The position numbers were made by a program, and so were the translations under genes. Under the pieces are notes generated by a model. It did not search any database. It saw only the letters and a program-made list of their open reading frames with translations, and was not told the origin of the DNA. Source: Deltaproteobacteria bacterium (GTDB lineage Bacteria > Myxococcota_A > Polyangia > Polyangiales > JADJMO01). From it: 61,081 nucleotides of DNA. Positions 17,028 through 26,004 of this stretch are shown here, piece after piece (the first letter of the stretch is position 1; each line of letters starts with the position of its first letter). Where the stretch lies: positions 1-61,081 of the forward strand of contig JACPFM010000117.1 of assembly GCA_016182965.1 (NCBI GenBank), written 5' to 3'.

Positions 17028-18044
17028 TCAGGCGCGCGTGAACGCGAGAACGAGCTTGGTCGGTCCCTCTTCGCTCGCCGTACCGCCGAGCCGGTCGAGG
17101 ATCGACATGGCGAGCCTGCGCGTGGTGCGCTTGATCGACGCGCCGCGCGTCTCGATGGTGACGTTGATCGCGTCGCCGGCGGCGAACGCGGACAGGCGGA
17201 GGGAGGCGTCGCGGTTGCCGCGCTCGGCGGCGTCGGCCGCGGCCCGGGTGAGGATCTGGCGGAGGCGCGCGAGATCGCCGCGCGCGCGCAGCCCGGCGGG
17301 CAGGTCGAGCTCGATCGGGAGGGCGCCCGGCGCCCGCACGAGGTCGTCGGCGATCTCGCGGAGCACGACCGGCAGATCGAGATCGACCGGCTCGACGTCG
17401 TAGCGCCCGCGGCGGATGCGGGCGGCGTCGACCACGTCGTCGATGCGCTGCGCCAGCTTCTCGACCTGCGTGAGCATCAGCTGCAGCGTGCGTGCGCGGG
17501 CGTTCGGGTCGAGGCGCTCGAGGCCGCGCCCGACGAGCTGGGCGCTCGCCTTCAACGCCGTGAGCGGCGTGCGGAGATCGTGCGCGGCGCGCCCGAGCAG
17601 CTCGTCGCCCATCTCGGTCTCGAGGACCTGGGTGGTCACGTCGCGGATCGTCGCGACGGCGCCGACGATCGCCTCGCCCTCGCGGATGGGGCGCGCGTCG
17701 ACCGACCAGGTGCGCGGCTCCGGTGCGTCTTCGGGGGCGTGCGGCTCGTCGACGCGAATCTCGTCACCCTCGACGGTCTCGCCGGCGAGGGCGCGGGCGA
17801 GGGCGCAGTCCTCGTTCGAGGCGCCCCACAGCGCAGCGAGCTCCTCGAGGGAGCGGACGCGATCGTCCGGCTCGAGACGGAACAGCGCTCGCGCCGCCGC
17901 GTTGAGCTGCAGCTCGCCGCCCGACGACCACACCGCGACCATCGCGACGGGGACGGCCTCGAACAGCCGATCGGGGGGACCGGACGGCTCGCCGCGGCTG
18001 GAGGGCTCGATTCTCGACAAAGGGCTAGCCTCGTAGGCCCGCAT
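17028..18044 (-). CDS. PAS-type histidine kinase with degenerate ATPase domain
   Basis: About 338 residues from ATG 18044; ATG 18143 is an alternative. A PAS-like domain (about 25-140; FEAVPVAMVAVWSSGGELQLNAAARALF) precedes an intact HisKA dimerisation helix, AAHDLRTPLTALKAS, with phospho-acceptor His155. The following region has the order of a HATPase_c domain, but the N-box helix reads LRQILTRAAADAAERG without the conserved Asn residues, the DxGxG loop is absent, and the G2 region is RTTRRLAMSILDRLGG. ATP binding is therefore doubtful. It may be phosphorylated in trans or act as a scaffold. It is cytoplasmic and lies upstream of, and in frame with, the rhomboid gene; no response regulator is adjacent. 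Confidence 0.75.
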   Translation of the reverse strand: MRAYEASPLSRIEPSSRGEPSGPPDRLFEAVPVAMVAVWSSGGELQLNAAARALFRLEPDDRVRSLEELAALWGASNEDCALARALAGETVEGDEIRVDEPHAPEDAPEPRTWSVDARPIREGEAIVGAVATIRDVTTQVLETEMGDELLGRAAHDLRTPLTALKASAQLVGRGLERLDPNARARTLQLMLTQVEKLAQRIDDVVDAARIRRGRYDVEPVDLDLPVVLREIADDLVRAPGALPIELDLPAGLRARGDLARLRQILTRAAADAAERGNRDASLRLSAFAAGDAINVTIETRGASIKRTTRRLAMSILDRLGGTASEEGPTKLVLAFTRA

Positions 18045-18279
18045 CGATCCGGTCGAGCGCTCGGGCTGCGCCGTGTCACCTCGACCATCGCCACTGGCGA
18101 CGTTGGCTCCGTCCACGGATGATTGCAGGCGGGCAGGGCGCATGTTTCGGGTCGAACCGTTCGGATGCCACACATCGGACGGGATCGCGCGCCGGATCTT
18201 CGAAAGTGGCGATTGGACTTGCGTAGGTGCCTATGTAGGGCATGCTCTCGCGCGGCTCTGCCGTCTTCGAGGAGGCCCG

Positions 18280-20007
18280 ATGTCTGCTCTCGTTCGTCTT
18301 TCTTACTTGGTCGCGCTGCCCCTCGCCCTCGGTTGCTCGGCGGGGGTCGACCGCGAGGCCGGGCCGACCACGCTCGGCGGCGACGACGGTGGCGGCCTGA
18401 ACCTCGGTGACGGCGCCATCCCGGCCGACGTCGGCATCTTCAGCGCGGTGCAGATCACGCCGTCGAACGCGGTGCTCACGATCGACCTGACCACCGCGCC
18501 CGCCTCGCCGGCCACGCAGGCGTACACGGTCAAGGTCCGCCGCGACGACGGCACCGACGACGACGTCTCGGCCTCCGCGGTCTTCAAGATCGATCCGAAG
18601 TTCGGCTCCTTCGCCGGCAACGCGTACACCTCCGGGCCCTCGCTGCCCGACGGCAAGCCGCAGGCGACGATCTTCTCCGCCGAGGTCACCGACGCCGAGG
18701 GCAAGGTGAAGGTCGGCGAGGCGCAGCTGACGCTGATCGCGCTCCGCAAGACGGGCGACAAGCGCGACTTCTTCTTCCTCGAGCCCTACCGCGGCTCCCC
18801 CTCGCCGTCGCGCGACGTGCTCAAGTTCAACACCAACATCAAGCAGGTCGACGTCGCGTTCTGCGTCGACACCACCGGCTCGATGGGCGGCGTCATCAGC
18901 GCGATCAAGACCGAGCTGAGCACGAAGATCATCCCGAAGCTCAAGCTCGCGATCCCCAACGTCGGCATCGCGGTCTCCGGTCACGACGACTTCCCCGTCT
19001 CGCCGTTCGGCAGCACGCCGGACATGCCGTTCTACCTGTTGCAGACGGTGACCGCGAGCGTCACCGCGGCGCAGGCCGGCGTGAACGCGCTCGCCATCCA
19101 CAACGGCAACGACGGCCCCGAGTCGCAGTACGAGGGCATCTACCAGATCCTCACCGGCGAGGGCGTGGCCTGGAAGGGCGGGTCGATCAAGAAGAAGACC
19201 AACGCGCCCGGCACGTTCGGGTACGTCGACTTCCGGCCGGGCAGCCTCCCGGTGGCGGTGCTCGTCACCGACATCGATTTCCACCCCAAGGACGACTACG
19301 CGCCGATCGTCGAGGGCACGCCCGCGCCGCACGGCCGCGAAGAGGTGGTCGCCGCCTACAAGAAGACCTTCGCGCGCCACGTCGGCATCTCGACCTCCGG
19401 TGGCTGGGGCGGCTCGTCCGATCCCAACCCCCAGCAGAAGGACCTCGCCAAGGAGAGCGGCTCGTACGTGTCACCGAAGGCCTTCAAGGGCGCGTGCGGC
19501 GCCGGCAAGTGCTGCACCGAGCAGAGCGGCGCGGCGCGCGATCCCGACGGCCCCGGCGGCACGTGCCTCATGAGCTTCCGCGCGAGCTCGACCGGAAGCG
19601 GCGTCTCCGACGGCATCGTCGGCGCGATCGCCGCGCTGTCGGCCGGCTCGAACTTCGACGTGACCGCCTCGGTCTCGAACGACGCGACCAACCCCGACGG
19701 GGTCGACGCGACGAAGTTCGTCAAGGCGCTGCGCGCGATGAAGGAAGGCGACTCCAAGCAGGGCTGCGATCCGGCGACGACCAAGGACACCAACGCCGAC
19801 GGCATCGACGACACCTTCGTCGGCGTCGTGGTCGGCGCGCCGGTGTGCTTCGAGGTCATCCCCGCCGACAACGACTTCGTGCCCGCCGGCAAGCAGCCGC
19901 AGTTCTTCAACGCGTTCATCGACATCCTCGGCATGCCGGGGAGCGTGAAGCTCGACCAGCGCAAGGTCCTGTTCCTGGTCCCGCCGGCGGACATCATCGC
20001 GAAGTGA
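18280..20007 (+). CDS. vWA-domain lipoprotein, copy 1 of 3
   Basis: A 575-residue lipoprotein: signal peptide with lipobox ALGC (Cys19) and an acidic Gly/Asp linker. A beta-rich Ig-like region (about 50-170; VQITPSNAVLTIDLTT) precedes a von Willebrand A domain with an intact MIDAS DTTGSM at 197-202. The C-terminal half has a paired-Cys insert (ACGAGKCC) and a calcium-loop-like DTNADGIDDTF. It ends in IDILGMPGSVKLDQRKVLFLVPP. vWA domains bind metal-dependent protein ligands; a surface or periplasmic adhesive or complex-forming role is inferred. GGAGG precedes ATG 18280. It is the most divergent of three tandem paralogues. Confidence 0.85.
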   Translation: MSALVRLSYLVALPLALGCSAGVDREAGPTTLGGDDGGGLNLGDGAIPADVGIFSAVQITPSNAVLTIDLTTAPASPATQAYTVKVRRDDGTDDDVSASAVFKIDPKFGSFAGNAYTSGPSLPDGKPQATIFSAEVTDAEGKVKVGEAQLTLIALRKTGDKRDFFFLEPYRGSPSPSRDVLKFNTNIKQVDVAFCVDTTGSMGGVISAIKTELSTKIIPKLKLAIPNVGIAVSGHDDFPVSPFGSTPDMPFYLLQTVTASVTAAQAGVNALAIHNGNDGPESQYEGIYQILTGEGVAWKGGSIKKKTNAPGTFGYVDFRPGSLPVAVLVTDIDFHPKDDYAPIVEGTPAPHGREEVVAAYKKTFARHVGISTSGGWGGSSDPNPQQKDLAKESGSYVSPKAFKGACGAGKCCTEQSGAARDPDGPGGTCLMSFRASSTGSGVSDGIVGAIAALSAGSNFDVTASVSNDATNPDGVDATKFVKALRAMKEGDSKQGCDPATTKDTNADGIDDTFVGVVVGAPVCFEVIPADNDFVPAGKQPQFFNAFIDILGMPGSVKLDQRKVLFLVPPADIIAK

Positions 20008-20172
20008 CCCGGGGGCCTCGGCCTCCCCTCGGAGCGCCGGCCTCCGCGCGTCCCATCGAGATTTCCAGGTCTGCGGGCGGTTCTCCCGGCAGAAACGCCC
20101 AGCCGCACCTTCCGTGCCGCGCCTGCGCCAGGTCATTCTCGGGCGTCACGTCGGCGTGACGCGGCGGCTCGC

Positions 20173-20200
20173 TTGACTCGGCCGGCCCTTGCCGAACAAT
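20173..20200 (+). promoter_or_regulatory. sigma70-like promoter of vWA copy 2
   Basis: TTGACT at 20173-20178, a 16-base spacer, then AACAAT at 20195-20200. The same arrangement (TTGACT, 16 bases, CCGAACAAT) is found before copy 3. Because it is conserved between duplicates whose surrounding leader has diverged, it is probably functional. Confidence 0.65.
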
Positions 20201-20290
20201 GACGGCACTTCCGAGCCCCGCGAAGGATCGCGGAGGTGCCCCAACTCTCGCCGCTGGCTACCACACCCGCCGCTGATCAGGAGCGCACCG

Positions 20291-22021
20291 ATGATCCGTG
20301 CCCGCTTTCTTTCGCCGTTCGGCCTCGTCCTCGTCGCCTCGTTCTCCCTCGCCTGCGGGGCCGTGAAGTCGGTCGGCCCCGACGAGCTCGCGGAGGACGA
20401 CGGCGGAGGCGCCAGCTTCGACGTCGCGGGCGGCGACGGCGATCCCACGCCCACGCTGAGCGGCCTCGAGCTCGATCCGCCGAACGCGGTGATCACGATC
20501 GACACCACCACGACGCCGCCCACCGCGGCGAAGCAGCTCTACAAGGTCACGCTCAACGGCGTCATGCCCAAGGACGTCTCGGGCACCGCGACGCTCACCC
20601 TCGACGACCCCACGCTCGGCGCCTTCGCCGGTCCGGAGTTCACGTCGGTGACCTCGCTGCCCGGCGGCAAGCTCGGCATCACGACGATCGTGCGCGCGGA
20701 GGCCGAGGGGAAGAGCGGCGCGGCGAACCTCACGATCATCCAGCTCCGCAAGACCGGCGACAAACGCGACTTCTTCTTCACCGTGCCGTACATGGGCACG
20801 CCCGATCCGGCGAAGGACGTCCTCAAGTTCGGCACCAACATCAAGCAGGTCGACGTCGCGGTGACGATGGACACCACCGGCTCGATGGGTGGGTCGATCA
20901 CCAACCTGAAGACCAACCTCTCGACGACGATCTTCCCCAAGCTGAAGGCGGCGATCCCGTCGGTCGGTCTGTCGGTGAGCTACCACGACGACTTCCCCGT
21001 CGGCTCCTTCGGCACCCCGGGGTGCACCTACGGCGGCACCTCGCTGCCGGGCGATCTGCCGCACGGCACCATCCAGGTGATCACCACCGATCTCGCCAAG
21101 GCGCAGGCGGCGGCGAACAAGCTCGAGACCCACTGCGGCGCCGACGGCCCCGAGTCGCAGATGTCCTCGATGTGGCACATGCTCACCGGCAACGAGCTCT
21201 CGTGGTCGGGCGGCAAGGTGGCCAAGCACGTCCCGCCGTCGGGCACCTGGGGCGGCGTCGACTTCCGCCCGGGCTCGGTGCCGGTCGTCATCCTCATCAC
21301 CGACATCAACTGGCACACCGAGTCCGACTACGCGTCGTACGGCATCGTCGGCGGCACCATCGCCACGATGACCGACGCGTTCGTGAAGAACAACGCGCGC
21401 TTCGTCGACATCACCAGCGGCTCCGAGACCCAGGCGAACACGCTGTCCGACGCGACCAAGAGCAACGTGCCGCCGTCGGCGTTCGGCAGCACCTGCGCCG
21501 CCGGCCAGTGCTGCACCGGCGTCAGCGGCGCCGCGCAGGCGCCGACCGCGCCCGGCGGTCGCTGCCGCCTCAACTTCAAGAGCACCTACAGCGGCACTGG
21601 CGTCAACGAAGGCATCGTCAAGGCGATCCAGGCGATCAGCGTCGGCAGCACCTACGACGTCACCGCCGTCCCCTCGAACGACCCGACCAATGCCCCCGGC
21701 GACGACGGCTCCCCCGTCGACGCCACCCAGTTCATCGCCGCCTTGCGCGCGATGGACGAGGGCGATCCGGCGAACGGCTGCCCGCCGCACGCGGCCAAGG
21801 ACACGGGGACCGACGGCGTGAAGGACACCTTCACGTCGGTCGTCGTCGGCACGCCGGTGTGCTTCGAGGTGCTCCCGAAGATGAACACCACGGTGAAGCC
21901 GAAGGCCGAGGCGCAGTTCTTCAACGCCTTCATCGACGTCATCGGCATGCCCGGTAGCGTCAAGCTCGATCGCCGCACCGTTCTCTTCCTGGTGCCGCCG
22001 CGCGAGATCACCGCGAAGTAG
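20291..22021 (+). CDS. vWA-domain lipoprotein, copy 2 of 3
   Basis: 576 residues with the same architecture as its neighbours: lipobox SLAC (Cys22), acidic linker, Ig-like strands, vWA domain with MIDAS DTTGSM at 194-199, a CCTG disulfide-type insert (CAAGQCC), a D-x-x-x-D-G calcium-like loop and the PGSVKLDRRTVLFLVPP tail. It is much closer to copy 3 than to copy 1: bases 20655-20753 are identical to 22532-22630. It has its own promoter, AGGAG ribosome-binding site and a downstream terminator, so it is a separate transcription unit. Confidence 0.85.
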   Translation: MIRARFLSPFGLVLVASFSLACGAVKSVGPDELAEDDGGGASFDVAGGDGDPTPTLSGLELDPPNAVITIDTTTTPPTAAKQLYKVTLNGVMPKDVSGTATLTLDDPTLGAFAGPEFTSVTSLPGGKLGITTIVRAEAEGKSGAANLTIIQLRKTGDKRDFFFTVPYMGTPDPAKDVLKFGTNIKQVDVAVTMDTTGSMGGSITNLKTNLSTTIFPKLKAAIPSVGLSVSYHDDFPVGSFGTPGCTYGGTSLPGDLPHGTIQVITTDLAKAQAAANKLETHCGADGPESQMSSMWHMLTGNELSWSGGKVAKHVPPSGTWGGVDFRPGSVPVVILITDINWHTESDYASYGIVGGTIATMTDAFVKNNARFVDITSGSETQANTLSDATKSNVPPSAFGSTCAAGQCCTGVSGAAQAPTAPGGRCRLNFKSTYSGTGVNEGIVKAIQAISVGSTYDVTAVPSNDPTNAPGDDGSPVDATQFIAALRAMDEGDPANGCPPHAAKDTGTDGVKDTFTSVVVGTPVCFEVLPKMNTTVKPKAEAQFFNAFIDVIGMPGSVKLDRRTVLFLVPPREITAK

Positions 22022-22044
22022 TCAGAGGTGCGCGTCAGGCGCAG

Positions 22045-22072
22045 GAGCGCGCCCCGATCTCGGGGTGCGCTC
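22045..22072 (+). terminator. intrinsic terminator after vWA copy 2
   Basis: GAGCGCGCCCCGA pairs with TCGGGGTGCGCTC (13 pairs, one G-T) around a two-base tip. It is followed by a pyrimidine-rich TTCGTCTTCCTT. It lies 24 bases after the stop codon and directly before the copy 3 promoter. Confidence 0.7.
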
Positions 22073-22082
22073 TTCGTCTTCC

Positions 22083-22110
22083 TTGACTGGGCACGCCGTC
22101 ACCGAACAAT
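22083..22110 (+). promoter_or_regulatory. sigma70-like promoter of vWA copy 3
   Basis: TTGACT at 22083-22088, a 16-base spacer, then AACAAT at 22105-22110, with both hexamers and CCG before the -10 shared with the copy 2 promoter. It lies about 40 bases before ATG 22150. Confidence 0.65.
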
Positions 22111-22149
22111 GGAGGGTCGGTTTCGATCTTCCTTCCGCGGAGGAGTCTC

Positions 22150-23868
22150 ATGTCGATCGTGCGCCTGCGTTCCTCGTTGTTCCTGTTGGCGATGTGCCTG
22201 CCGCTCACCGCCTGCGGCGCCACCAAGATGGTCGGCAACGACGACGACCTCGACGGCGGGACGGGCGGGCCCGAGAGCGGCTCCGACTGGGAGATCGGCG
22301 GAGAGGAAGGCGGCCCCGGACCGACGCTCTCCGGTCTCGAGCTGACGCCGTCGAACGCGGTCGTCACGATCGACACCGCGACCACGCCGCCCACGCGCGC
22401 GGTGCAGAACTTCGTCGCGACGCTCAACAACTCCGACGGCACGAGCAAAGACGTCTCGTCGACGGCGACGTTCACCCTCGACGACGCGACGCTCGGGTCG
22501 TTCGCCGGGCCGACGTTCACGTCGACCGACACGCTGCCCGGCGGCAAGCTCGGCATCACGACGATCGTGCGCGCGGAGGCCGAGGGGAAGAGCGGCGCGG
22601 CGAACCTCACGATCATCCAGCTCCGCAAGAGCGGCGAGAAGCGCGACTTCTTCTTCACCGTGCCGTACATGGGCACGCCCGATCCGGAGAAGGACGTCCT
22701 CAAGTTCGGCACCAACATCAAGCAGGTCGACGTCGCGTTCAACATGGACACGACCGGGTCGATGAGCGGCTCGATCACCAACCTGCGGTCGGCCCTATCG
22801 GGGAGCCTCTTCCCGAAGCTCGTCGCGGCCATCCCGTCGGTCGGCCTCGCGGTCGTCGACCACAAGGACTACCCGGTCTGCAGCCACGGTTCGGGCGGCG
22901 ACTTCCCCGTCCGGGTCTACCAACGGATGACGACCGTGCTCACCGAAGCGCAGTCGGCGACCACCAAGTACTCCGCGAGCGGCGGCTACGACGGCCCGGA
23001 GTCGCAGGTGCCCTCGATGTGGCACATCCTCACGGGCGGCGCGCTCAATTGGAGCGGCGGCACGGTGGCGAAGTACACGCCCAAGCCCGGCACGTTCGGC
23101 GGCGTCGACTTCCGTCCGGGCTCGCTGCCGGTCGTCGTGCTGATCACCGACGTCAGCTGGCACGACGTCACCCGCGATCCGTACTGCTCGAGCGTCACCT
23201 CGCCGCCGACGATCGCGATGCTCAAGACCGAGTTCACCAAGGTCAACGCGCGCTTCGTCGACATCACCAGCTACGACGAGGCGCAGGCGAACGACCTCTC
23301 CGACGCGACCAAGTCGAACCTCGCGCCGTCGGCGTTCGGCTCGACCTGCGGCGCGCAGTGCCCCACCGGTGTCTCCGGCGCGTGCCGCGCCGCCACCGGC
23401 CCCGGCGGCACCTGTCGTCTGAACTTCCTCCACAGCGGCGGCTCGGGCGTGTCCGACTCGATCGTCAAGGCGATCCAGGCGATCAGCGTCGGCTCGCAGT
23501 TCGACGTCACCGCCGTGCCGTCGAACGATCCGACCAACGCGCCGGGCGAAGACGGCAGCCCTGTCGACGCGGTCAAGTTCATCAAGGCGCTGCGCGCGAT
23601 GGACGAGGGCGATCCGAAGAACAGCTGCCCGCCCCAGGCCGCGAAGGACACCAACGGCGACGGCGTCAAGGACACCTTCACGTCCGTGAAGGTCGGCACG
23701 CCGGTGTGCTTCGAGGTCCTCCCGCAGATGAACACCACCGTGAAGCCGAAGGCGGAGGCGCAGTTCTTCAACGCCTTCATCGACGTGCTCGGCATGCCGG
23801 GCAGCGTGAAGCTCGACCGCCGCACGGTGCTCTTCCTCGTGCCGCCGCGCGAGATCACCGCGAAGTGA
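22150..23868 (+). CDS. vWA-domain lipoprotein, copy 3 of 3
   Basis: 572 residues: lipobox LTAC (Cys22), acidic linker, Ig-like region, vWA domain with MIDAS DTTGSM at 200-205, and the common C-terminal calcium-like loop (DTNGDGVKDTF) and LFLVPP tail. It differs from copies 1 and 2 in the Cys insert, which reads CGAQCPTG and has lost the adjacent Cys pair, and in the ligand-facing loop after the MIDAS helix (VVDHKDYPVCSH). This suggests partner divergence with a conserved frame. GGAGG precedes the ATG. It ends one base before the convergent GATase gene. Confidence 0.85.
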   Translation: MSIVRLRSSLFLLAMCLPLTACGATKMVGNDDDLDGGTGGPESGSDWEIGGEEGGPGPTLSGLELTPSNAVVTIDTATTPPTRAVQNFVATLNNSDGTSKDVSSTATFTLDDATLGSFAGPTFTSTDTLPGGKLGITTIVRAEAEGKSGAANLTIIQLRKSGEKRDFFFTVPYMGTPDPEKDVLKFGTNIKQVDVAFNMDTTGSMSGSITNLRSALSGSLFPKLVAAIPSVGLAVVDHKDYPVCSHGSGGDFPVRVYQRMTTVLTEAQSATTKYSASGGYDGPESQVPSMWHILTGGALNWSGGTVAKYTPKPGTFGGVDFRPGSLPVVVLITDVSWHDVTRDPYCSSVTSPPTIAMLKTEFTKVNARFVDITSYDEAQANDLSDATKSNLAPSAFGSTCGAQCPTGVSGACRAATGPGGTCRLNFLHSGGSGVSDSIVKAIQAISVGSQFDVTAVPSNDPTNAPGEDGSPVDAVKFIKALRAMDEGDPKNSCPPQAAKDTNGDGVKDTFTSVKVGTPVCFEVLPQMNTTVKPKAEAQFFNAFIDVLGMPGSVKLDRRTVLFLVPPREITAK

Positions 23869-23869
23869 T

Positions 23870-24679
23870 TCACGCGTAGGCCACCAGCGACTCGAACAGC
23901 GCCTGCTGCCGTCTGTGCTGCGGGATGTACTCGGGGTGCCACTGCACCCCGATTGCATATCGCGCGCTCTGCACCTCGATGGCCTGCACCAGGCCGTTGC
24001 CCTCTCGCGCGGCGACCACCACGTCGCGGCCGAGACCGTCGACGGCCTGGTGGTGCAGCGCGTTCACGAGGCAGGGCGCGGCGCCGAGCACGCGCGCGAG
24101 GCGCGTGCCCTCGGTGATCTTCACCAGCTTGCGCGGCAGCATGGTGCGCAGCTGCGGCTTCTCGACGTAGAAGTCGGCCACGTCCAGGTGGAGCGTGCCG
24201 CCGAGGCAGACGTTGAGGATCTGCGCGCCGCGGCAGATCCCGAGGACCGGTTTGTCCTTCGCGAGCGCGTCGTCGATCAGCCGGCGCTCGAGGGCATCGC
24301 GCGCGGAGTCCACGCCCGCGGCGGTGTGCTTCTCGAAGATCTTGCGCATCAGGAAGATGCCCGGGGCCAGCACGAGCGAGAGCGCCGGCGTGCGGTGCGC
24401 GCGGACCGCCTTGCGCGATCCCTCGACGACCTTCGACATCGACTCCGGGGCCTCTCCGTAGAGCGACGGATCGATGTCGGCGCCGCCGCCGACGACGAGC
24501 GCGTCGATGCGCGACGCGTGGTGCGGGTTGCCCGCCGTGATGCGCACCGCGTCGGCGCCGACCCGACGGAGCGCGAGGCGCGTGAGCTCCCACGCGACCG
24601 CGCCGCCGCGATCGGGCCCGGTCACGCCGACCAGCGGTCGCGCGCGCCGCGCGGACGTGGGGCTCGCCACACTCGCCAT
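23870..24679 (-). CDS. class I glutamine amidotransferase-like gamma-glutamyl hydrolase (peptidase C26, PuuD-like)
   Basis: 269 residues with the C26 triad: Cys149 in GICRGAQILN, His248 and Glu250 in QWHPEY. The DALVVGGGADIDPSLYG motif near 60-74 is typical of PuuD-type gamma-glutamyl-GABA hydrolases. Such enzymes cleave gamma-glutamyl amide bonds. ATG 24679 lies five bases after the amidoligase stop, so the two form a two-gene operon, probably acting on the same gamma-glutamyl compound in opposite directions. The central helix region (RTPALSLVLAPGIFLMRKIF) is a lineage-specific feature. Confidence 0.85.
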   Translation of the reverse strand: MASVASPTSARRARPLVGVTGPDRGGAVAWELTRLALRRVGADAVRITAGNPHHASRIDALVVGGGADIDPSLYGEAPESMSKVVEGSRKAVRAHRTPALSLVLAPGIFLMRKIFEKHTAAGVDSARDALERRLIDDALAKDKPVLGICRGAQILNVCLGGTLHLDVADFYVEKPQLRTMLPRKLVKITEGTRLARVLGAAPCLVNALHHQAVDGLGRDVVVAAREGNGLVQAIEVQSARYAIGVQWHPEYIPQHRRQQALFESLVAYA

Positions 24680-24684
24680 GGGGA

Positions 24685-25671
24685 TCACCCGATCGCTTCG
24701 GCGACCTCCGCGATCCAGGCGCGGCGCCCGAGATCGCCGGCCGCGCGCTCGGCGAACACTCCGGCGAGCTCGCGGCGTCGGCCGTCGTCGTCGGCCAGCC
24801 GCTCGACCTCGCACCAGCGGTTCCACTCGAGCGCGAAGGTCCACGCGGGATCGTCGATCAGGCAGTTGGGCAGGCGGTAGTGGAACGTGGGGCGCGGCTT
24901 CACCTTGTCGAAGTCGCGCGCGCCGGCCGCGACCTTCTCTTCGCGCAGCGTGGCGAAGAGCGGCAGCATGTCGAGCGGGCGATTGCGCGTCGGGTTCGCC
25001 GCGAGGTAGTCGTCGATGAGCTCGTCGAGATCGGGCGCGTACGACGGGTCGATCACCCGCTGCCGGTACTCCTCGGGGAACGGCTGGATGAACGGGCCGA
25101 TGCGGCGCGTCACGTCGACGTCGATGATCGCGTTGAGCCAGTCGTAGAGGAGCAGGAACGCCTGCAGATACGCGAGCAGGGTGCCGGTGTCGCGCGAGGG
25201 CGCCTCGACGTTCAGCTGCAGGCCGAAGCCGTAGAGCACCGACTTGCGGGTGCCGCGGGCGTCCTTCGCGCAGAGCCCCGCGCGGAGCTCCTCGAGCGCC
25301 GGGAGGTCGTGCAGCGGCAGCGGCGGCGCGACGATCTCGCACGGGATCCACACCTGGGCCAGGCGGTAGGCGGCGTTGTCCACCACATCGTGCGCGCGCT
25401 CGTCCTCGAGGCCGAGCGAGTCCATGATCCGGTGGTGCGCGCCGGCCAGGAGCGGCTTGCTGTCGATCTCGACGCGGAAGTCGCCGAAGCGCGTGCCGGC
25501 GACCACGTGCTCGAAGCGCGAGCGCGCGTCGTCCTTGCCGCCGTAGAGATCGCGCACGATCGCCACCGCCTCGTCGACCGGCAGGCCGGCGAACTCGATC
25601 TCCACGCCGACGCGGCGGACGCAGCCGTTCTCGGTCGTGACTCTCGGGGGCGTTCGATACGAGGGAGTCAT
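24685..25671 (-). CDS. putative amidoligase (Amidoligase_2 family)
   Basis: About 328 residues with the Amidoligase_2 signatures: N-terminal RRVGVEIEFAGL (the E-x-E metal/ATP strand of the glutamine-synthetase-like fold), FGDFRVEIDSKPL with a second acidic pair, YGFGLQLNVEAPS, and the late FHYRLPN and FALEWNRW helix. These enzymes are predicted to form amide bonds using ATP, and are often encoded next to a gamma-glutamyl-cleaving GATase, as here. ATG 25671 is preferred over GTG 25680. The 333-base region upstream contains heptamer repeats and no gene. Confidence 0.85.
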   Translation of the reverse strand: MTPSYRTPPRVTTENGCVRRVGVEIEFAGLPVDEAVAIVRDLYGGKDDARSRFEHVVAGTRFGDFRVEIDSKPLLAGAHHRIMDSLGLEDERAHDVVDNAAYRLAQVWIPCEIVAPPLPLHDLPALEELRAGLCAKDARGTRKSVLYGFGLQLNVEAPSRDTGTLLAYLQAFLLLYDWLNAIIDVDVTRRIGPFIQPFPEEYRQRVIDPSYAPDLDELIDDYLAANPTRNRPLDMLPLFATLREEKVAAGARDFDKVKPRPTFHYRLPNCLIDDPAWTFALEWNRWCEVERLADDDGRRRELAGVFAERAAGDLGRRAWIAEVAEAIG

Positions 25672-25831
25672 CGGTAGCACTGATTGCAGGACCGGAGCCC
25701 GACCCGTCCGAGCCCCGCCGTGGCAGTGTCGTGCACGCGGGTGACACGACGCTACTTCGGCGAGGCCACAGCTCGCTCGACGCGCGCGCGCACGAGCCTG
25801 GACTGCACAGCGGGCGTCGTCGTCCGGGTCC

Positions 25832-25993
25832 AGAGTCCAGAGTCTAGAGTCTAGAGTCGAGAGTCGGAGACCGAGGCGAGACCGTGTCGCGCGATCTCCA
25901 TGCGACAGGCTCCGCGGGCCGCGCGCGCGAGCACCGCGTCTGTCTGACGGGAAGCGTCTCTCAGGACTCTAGACTCTAGACTCTAGACTCTAG
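25832..25993. repeat. inverted pair of AGAGTCT-type heptamer arrays in a 333-bp spacer
   Basis: Five units of consensus AGAGTCT at 25832-25866 (last units AGAGTCG) face four units of ACTCTAG at 25966-25993, the inverse orientation, 99 bases apart. CTAG within the unit places TAG on both strands, and the period of 7 puts it in every frame. The spacer 25672-26004 contains no other gene-like sequence. Confidence 0.85.
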
Positions 25994-26004
25994 ACCTCTG
26001 ATCA

